NCBI GenBank assembly: GCA_024403355.1
Contig: JAKSRW010000027.1
Coordinates: 1 to 42,096, forward strand
Length of the DNA: 42,096 nucleotides
Direction of reading: 5' to 3'
Origin: Lachnospiraceae bacterium
GTDB lineage: Bacteria; Bacillota; Clostridia; Lachnospirales; Lachnospiraceae
The notes beneath the pieces are model-generated. The model worked only from the letters and a program-made list of their open reading frames with translations. It ran no database searches and was not told where the DNA came from. Below are positions 37,871-42,096 of the stretch, in pieces (positions within the stretch are counted from its first letter, which is position 1; every line of letters begins with the position of its first letter). The position numbers were made by a program, and so were the translations under genes.

Positions 37871-40152
37871 AAGCACGATACATACTCATATTCGTAATCG
37901 TAGTGGGACTGGTTGGATGTCTCATCCTCGGAACTTCCTACAAAAACAGAAACGAAGGCGTAATGAGGACTTCGGATGCATCACATGAATTCCAGCTGCT
38001 GTGTTCGACACTTTCCTCAAAAATGCAGGATACAATTTCTAAGGTTACAGATAATCTCGCAGGCGCGGCCGACGCGCTTGCGGGATTAGGTACAGCTGAT
38101 GAAAGCGGTAGCGAAAAGGACGTTTTCATTATGCTTGAGCAGCTTAAGGAAAAGCTGGGGCTTGAGGAAATTCTTTACTGTGATACTCACGGCAATGCGA
38201 AAACTGCTGACGGTGCCAAGTACAATGTTTCCTTCTGTCCTTACTATTCCAGAGCATTAATCAATGATACAACAATTACAAAATCAGGCTTTACAAGCGA
38301 GGATGACGAGCAGTTTATGTGGAATGTCCCCGTTGTAAGCAATGACGGAGTAGTCGGAGTAATCAGAGCCAGTGCTCCCGAGTCACTTCTCAGAAAAAAT
38401 ATGACCATCAGTAATTATCGTGGTCGAGAGAAGATATTAATGCTTGACAGAAGCGGTCTTCCCCTTATTGTTACAGCAGGCGTTGACCTCAAGGGCTATA
38501 AGACCATTCTCGATATTTTTGAGAAGGATTCCGATATCAAGTCACGTCTTGACACTATCGTAAGACAGGGAAGAACCTTTTTTGCCATAGTAGATGAGGA
38601 TCTTACCACAGAGACCTTTGGACCGAGACCCTACTATATGGCTTATCAGGGAATTACCGGTTCAAGCGAGTGGGGCGTAATGCTCATTCTCGATGAAGAG
38701 ACACTGCTTGGCTTCTACGATTATGATAAGGTAAATCATTACAACATGCGTGCCTGGGTGCTTGCAATTCTTACCGTGGTACTTGCATTGGGACTTGGTG
38801 TATATTCTTACATTGAGACAAACAAGAGTAACAGAATGTACAATCTGGCATATTTTGATCAGGTTGCCGGAACTATGAACAGCAACTTCTTCCGCCAGAA
38901 GGCTTCCGCAGCTCTGCAGAAGGCCGGAAATGCGACGCAGTATGCGATCGTACAGATGGGTATTGCAAAGTACGAGTACCTGAAGGACTTCTTCGGTGAG
39001 GAAGAAATCAGCCGAATGCTTCAGGATATTTCACAGATTCTCGAGGCCGGCGTTAAGAGAAATGAGTATTTCTGCCACAACTTCGGTGAGGAATACGACA
39101 TGCTTCTTGCCTACCACAGTGAGCAGGAGCTTAAAGACAGACTTAAATTCATGGCTACCGAGCTCGAGGCGGTAAACAGACAGACCGGTGCAAATGATAA
39201 GTACACACTTGCATTCAGATTCGGTGTTGCCTGTGCCGAGAAAAAGGTGAATGATTATGATACTTTGATGCGCCGTTCAGGTTTGGCATATCTGAGTGCA
39301 AAGACAAATTCATTCAGTAATGTTGAATTCTATACCAGTAAAATGGAATCGCAGGCGATGGACGAGAAGGAAATCGAGAACGATATGTACGATGCTCTCG
39401 AGAACCGCGAATTCCTGGTTTACCTGCAGCCTAAATTTGATGTAAATACAGGTCTTCAGAACGGTGCCGAGTCACTTATCCGTTGGCAGCATCCCACAAA
39501 GAAGCTGATGATGCCAGGACGTTTCATCGGAACCTTCGAGAAGAACGGTTTCATCGTAAAGCTCGACATGTACATGCTCGAGGAGCTTTGTCGACGTATT
39601 AAGGTTTGGATGGGCAAGGGCTACAGACCAATGCCTCTTTCACTTAATATCTCACAGCAGAACCTTTTTGACCCGGATTTTGTTAAAAAGGCTGCCGCAA
39701 TCGCTGAAAATTACGGTGTTCCGCCTCACCTGATTATCTTCGAAATGTCAGAGCGAGTAGTTGCCGACAATATGGAGATTCTGAAGGGAATCATGGCGGA
39801 CATGCAGGAGCATGGCTTCAGGGTATCAATGGATAACTTCGGTACAGCCAGCACTTCAATGAACACTCTCTATAACGTACCTGTAGACGAGCTTAAGATT
39901 GACCGTAAGTTCCTTCTTAATGCTGAGAAGACAGACCGTGGTCAGAACGTTATCCAGAGTATCGTAGAAATGGCTAAGCGTCTTAACATTGACGTAGTAG
40001 CCGAAGGTGTTGAGAATAAGCAGCAGGCCATGATGCTTCGAAGCGCAGGCTGTGATATGATTCAGGGCTTCGCATTCTCAGAGCCCCTTCCCGAGCGTGA
40101 GTATGAGGAGTATGCATACGGCGCTAGAGCAAGGGAGAACTCTATTTGGTAA
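37867..40152 (+). CDS. dCache-like sensor with degenerate GGDEF and near-canonical EAL domain
   Basis: A 761-residue receptor. Membrane helix 1 (about 4-24), an outer ligand-binding part (25-290, probably dCache), helix 2 (297-315), a GGDEF-like domain (325-470) with FGEEY in place of GGDEF and so no cyclase activity expected, and an EAL domain (about 495-745). EAL landmarks: E535-S-L for EAL, LNISQQNL, FEMSER, LKIDRKF, VVAEGVE and QGFAFSEPLP are kept, but the metal site DDFG reads D656-N657-F-G. It may therefore be a weak phosphodiesterase or a c-di-GMP-sensing domain only. The ATG overlaps the stop of the 4570-residue gene (ATGA), which argues that it belongs to the same system and senses or controls it. 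Last gene of the train. Confidence 0.88.
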   Translation: MKARYILIFVIVVGLVGCLILGTSYKNRNEGVMRTSDASHEFQLLCSTLSSKMQDTISKVTDNLAGAADALAGLGTADESGSEKDVFIMLEQLKEKLGLEEILYCDTHGNAKTADGAKYNVSFCPYYSRALINDTTITKSGFTSEDDEQFMWNVPVVSNDGVVGVIRASAPESLLRKNMTISNYRGREKILMLDRSGLPLIVTAGVDLKGYKTILDIFEKDSDIKSRLDTIVRQGRTFFAIVDEDLTTETFGPRPYYMAYQGITGSSEWGVMLILDEETLLGFYDYDKVNHYNMRAWVLAILTVVLALGLGVYSYIETNKSNRMYNLAYFDQVAGTMNSNFFRQKASAALQKAGNATQYAIVQMGIAKYEYLKDFFGEEEISRMLQDISQILEAGVKRNEYFCHNFGEEYDMLLAYHSEQELKDRLKFMATELEAVNRQTGANDKYTLAFRFGVACAEKKVNDYDTLMRRSGLAYLSAKTNSFSNVEFYTSKMESQAMDEKEIENDMYDALENREFLVYLQPKFDVNTGLQNGAESLIRWQHPTKKLMMPGRFIGTFEKNGFIVKLDMYMLEELCRRIKVWMGKGYRPMPLSLNISQQNLFDPDFVKKAAAIAENYGVPPHLIIFEMSERVVADNMEILKGIMADMQEHGFRVSMDNFGTASTSMNTLYNVPVDELKIDRKFLLNAEKTDRGQNVIQSIVEMAKRLNIDVVAEGVENKQQAMMLRSAGCDMIQGFAFSEPLPEREYEEYAYGARARENSIW

Positions 40153-40166
40153 TAAATTTTACTTCC

Positions 40167-40229
40167 GAATCATGCAATGATTCGAAAGTAAAATTGGCAG
40201 AATATAATCAGAGATTATATTCTGCAGAA
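40167..40229 (+). repeat. 63-bp hairpin repeat, copy 1
   Basis: A direct repeat made of two hairpins: GAATCAT-GCA-ATGATTC, then GCAGAATATAATC-AGA-GATTATATTCTGC. It starts 14 bases after the EAL gene stop. Copy 2 differs at one base. Confidence 0.85.
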
Positions 40230-40243
40230 AAAACTTGTGTGTT

Positions 40244-40306
40244 GAATCATGCAATGATTCGAAAGTAAAATTGGCAGAATATAATCGGAGATTATATTCT
40301 GCAGAA
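40244..40306 (+). repeat. 63-bp hairpin repeat, copy 2
   Basis: Copy 2 starts 77 bases after the start of copy 1 and matches it at 62 of 63 positions, the change being A to G in the loop of the second hairpin. A third, decayed copy lies at about 40318-40359. Confidence 0.85.
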
Positions 40307-40317
40307 GACCCTAGAAA

Positions 40318-40359
40318 GAGTCATACAATGATTTGAAACCCAAACTGACAGAATTTAAC
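40318..40359 (+). repeat. Degenerate third copy of the hairpin repeat
   Basis: GAGTCATACAATGATTTGAAA and the following CTGACAGAATTTAA line up with the repeats at 40167 and 40244 with several changes, and the right half is missing. It ends just before the terminator. Confidence 0.5.
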
Positions 40360-40364
40360 AACCG

Positions 40365-40398
40365 GTCGCATCGTGGGTTAGCCATGATGCGACTTTTT
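40365..40398 (+). terminator. Terminator of the surface/ATPase gene train
   Basis: GTCGCATC (40365-40372) pairs with GATGCGAC (40386-40393), followed by five T. Bases 40153-40643 hold no gene, only the hairpin repeats, this terminator and the control region of the next gene. Confidence 0.85.
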
Positions 40399-40528
40399 GA
40401 TTTCTTTACGGTCTTTACAATTTTAAGAATTCAGGCGATTAAGGGAAAGTGACGAATATGAATTTGTGAGGAAAACACTTGAATTGGAAGCGTCGTTCTT
40501 TCTTGTGTTTAACTTTTTTTGATTGAGT

Positions 40529-40628
40529 AATCGACAAAAACGTAGAAATCTACAATTTTGTCGATTATTATATTGCATTATTTATAAATTAATTGTACAC
40601 TATAATTACAAAAATAGTAGAATTCTAC
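40529..40628 (+). promoter_or_regulatory. Control region of the AAA ATPase gene with paired palindromes
   Basis: TATAAT (40601-40606) is a good -10 box, but no -35 box is well placed. Two like palindromes, GTAGAAATCTAC (40542-40553) and GTAGAATTCTAC (40617-40628), lie with centres 75 bases apart on either side of it. The first sits inside a longer stem, AATCGACAAAA/TTTTGTCGATT (40529-40539, 40556-40566). This looks like a repressor operator pair. Confidence 0.45.
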
Positions 40629-40643
40629 AGAAATGGTGATTAA

Positions 40644-41951
40644 ATGATAAATAGAGAGAAATACTTAATGCAATTGATTGGTAATAAGGATAATGGTTTT
40701 CCCAAAGTGATTACCGGAATGCGAAGATGTGGTAAATCGTACTTGCTGAAAGAAATATATATTGAGTACTTAATATCACAAGGAATAGATAAAAATCACA
40801 TTTTGGTTATAGAGCTTGATGATGATAGAAATGTATTATATAGAAATCCTATAGCATTAGGTAAATACGTGCGAGAGTTTTGCAATGATAGTAGTATGTA
40901 TTATGTTTTTATTGACGAAATACAGCTGGTTTTCAATATACTCAATCCATCACTTACAAAAGGTGAAATTATACCGGCAAAGACAAATGATACAGAAATA
41001 GTCTCATTTGTTGATGTAATTCTGGGATTATCGAGAGAAAAAAATATAGATTTGTATGTTACAGGTTCTAATTCTAAAATGTTATCTTCAGACATTATTA
41101 CAGAATTTAGAGATAAAGCAGTTAATATTACCATTGCTCCACTTTCGTTTGATGAGTTTTATAAATACAGAGGAATATCTGAAATAGAAGCAATATACGA
41201 ATATATGCAGTATGGTGGAATGCCGCTTGCTGTCTTAAAGGCGGAGGATGAAAAGAAAGAATATTTGAAGAATCTTTTTGAAACGACATATTTCAGAGAT
41301 ATTATTGAAAGAAATCATTTAAGAAAAAGTGAGTCTTTAGACGAACTATGTAATATTCTGAGTGAATCGACAGGACAATTACTTAATTCAGAGAAACTTG
41401 CAAATACATATAAGAGTGTAAAAAAAGAAGGAATAGATAAACATACTGTAGAGAAATATATAGATTATTTTAAAGATTCATTTTTAATACGAGAGGCAAG
41501 GAGATTTGATTTAAAGGGAAGACAGGAAATAGGGGCTCTGCGTAAGTATTATTTTGAAGATACCGGATTACGAAATGCCAGATTGAATTTTGTATATCCT
41601 GATGAAGGGCAGATGCTGGAGAACATTGTATTTAATGAACTACAGTATAATGGATATTCAGTGTGCGTAGGCGAATTTGATTCGATTGAAAAGGATGTAA
41701 ATGGTAAATCTGTTAGAAAGACAAACGAAGTGGACTTTTACGCAGTAAAAGGAAACAGAAGAATGTATATACAGGTTACTGCTGATATGACAGATGCTAA
41801 GACAAAGGAAAGAGAAATTCGCCCATATATTCTTTTGAATGATCAAATTCAAAAGATAATAGTAGTCAATAAGCCGATTAAAGAGATGCTTGATGATAAA
41901 GGTTTTATGATTGTAGGTATTACGGAATTCTTACTTAGATTTATTAAGTAG
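40644..41951 (+). CDS. AAA ATPase with DUF4143 domain
   Basis: A 435-residue protein of the widespread family with an AAA_14-type ATPase followed by DUF4143. Walker A is GMRRCGKS (about 25-32), Walker B is YYVFIDEIQ (about 88-96), and a sensor-like VTGSNSKML follows. The C-terminal part shows the DUF4143 pattern with ENIVFNELQ, then NEVDFYAVKGNRRMYIQVT, which resembles a PD-(D/E)xK nuclease-like fold (E, D and Q-x-T spaced as expected). The biological role of the family is poorly known; it is common in genomic islands. The base composition is visibly more AT-rich than the gene train before it, and it has its own promoter, so it is probably acquired and unrelated to the ATPase system. ATG 40644 has only a weak site (GGTG) before it. 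Confidence 0.85.
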   Translation: MINREKYLMQLIGNKDNGFPKVITGMRRCGKSYLLKEIYIEYLISQGIDKNHILVIELDDDRNVLYRNPIALGKYVREFCNDSSMYYVFIDEIQLVFNILNPSLTKGEIIPAKTNDTEIVSFVDVILGLSREKNIDLYVTGSNSKMLSSDIITEFRDKAVNITIAPLSFDEFYKYRGISEIEAIYEYMQYGGMPLAVLKAEDEKKEYLKNLFETTYFRDIIERNHLRKSESLDELCNILSESTGQLLNSEKLANTYKSVKKEGIDKHTVEKYIDYFKDSFLIREARRFDLKGRQEIGALRKYYFEDTGLRNARLNFVYPDEGQMLENIVFNELQYNGYSVCVGEFDSIEKDVNGKSVRKTNEVDFYAVKGNRRMYIQVTADMTDAKTKEREIRPYILLNDQIQKIIVVNKPIKEMLDDKGFMIVGITEFLLRFIK

Positions 41952-42060
41952 TAAATTTATATGAGTTGTCAGGTTATACGATATTTACTATTATTTTGAC
42001 AATACGGGCTACCGTAAATTCAGATTTTGTAGTGCGACTAAAAAAGGAGAATGATTAAGA

Positions 42061-42096
42061 ATGAAACTTGTTACTCCGCTAGGAGAGATAGATATT
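42061..42096 (+). CDS. Start of an unidentified gene, cut by the window end
   Basis: Twelve codons, MKLVTPLGEIDI, follow GGAG (42046-42049) at 11 bases. A TTGACA (41996-42001) lies upstream, though I see no good -10 box. A start at ATG 42051 in another frame is too close to the ribosome site. Too little is visible to name a product. Confidence 0.4.
   Translation, partial: MKLVTPLGEIDI

Overview
The window looks like chromosomal DNA of a Gram-positive Clostridia-type bacterium, most likely Lachnospiraceae. This rests on the core genes at the left: rlmH, parB, a DUF4446 gene and a gene resembling the Lachnospiraceae DUF3881 family. It also fits the strong GGAGG-type ribosome sites, TTG/GTG starts and N-terminally anchored surface proteins that cross a single membrane. 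No species can be named from sequence alone.

Left part (1-6940). A secreted Ig-like/beta-propeller protein and rlmH lie on the minus strand, each with its own terminator. On the plus strand follow parB (no parA beside it), a DUF4446 gene and a probable DUF3881 gene, closed by a clear terminator at 6906-6940.

Centre (about 6990-40400). This is the notable part: one co-directional gene train of about 33 kb. It starts from a promoter at 6993-7021 and ends at a terminator at 40365-40398. In order it encodes a 2252-residue membrane-anchored protein with an uninterrupted collagen-like Gly-X-Y rod; a 709-residue anchored protein with a Gly-Gly-X rod; an F-type ATPase set in canonical order (c, fused b-delta, alpha, gamma, beta, epsilon) but without subunit a; a five-TM protein with an outer domain; a 549-residue anchored protein; a 4570-residue surface protein with a membrane helix at both ends; and a dCache-GGDEF-EAL protein whose start overlaps the stop of the giant gene. 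The F1 head keeps its P-loops, catalytic Glu and Arg finger, so it should hydrolyse ATP. The c subunit has Thr60 where the ion-carrying Asp/Glu belongs and no acidic residue in its second helix, so this ring should not move protons or sodium. My inference is that the F1/c-ring rotary machine has been repurposed: ATP hydrolysis would turn or strain a membrane ring coupled to very large cell-surface fibres, with c-di-GMP or ligand-linked control by the last gene. I know of no described system of exactly this composition; the nearest known idea is the F1-like ATPases of mycoplasmas that lack a proton-translocating F0, one of which powers gliding.

Several surface proteins of the train appear to share a beta-rich domain next to their membrane helix. 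The two largest non-coding gaps inside the train (22164-22365 and 24016-24157) carry the same series of hairpins with compensatory base changes, suggesting a shared leader RNA element.

Right end (40400-42096). An AT-rich, probably acquired AAA ATPase of the DUF4143 type follows, with palindromic operator-like sites around its promoter, and then the first codons of an unidentified gene.
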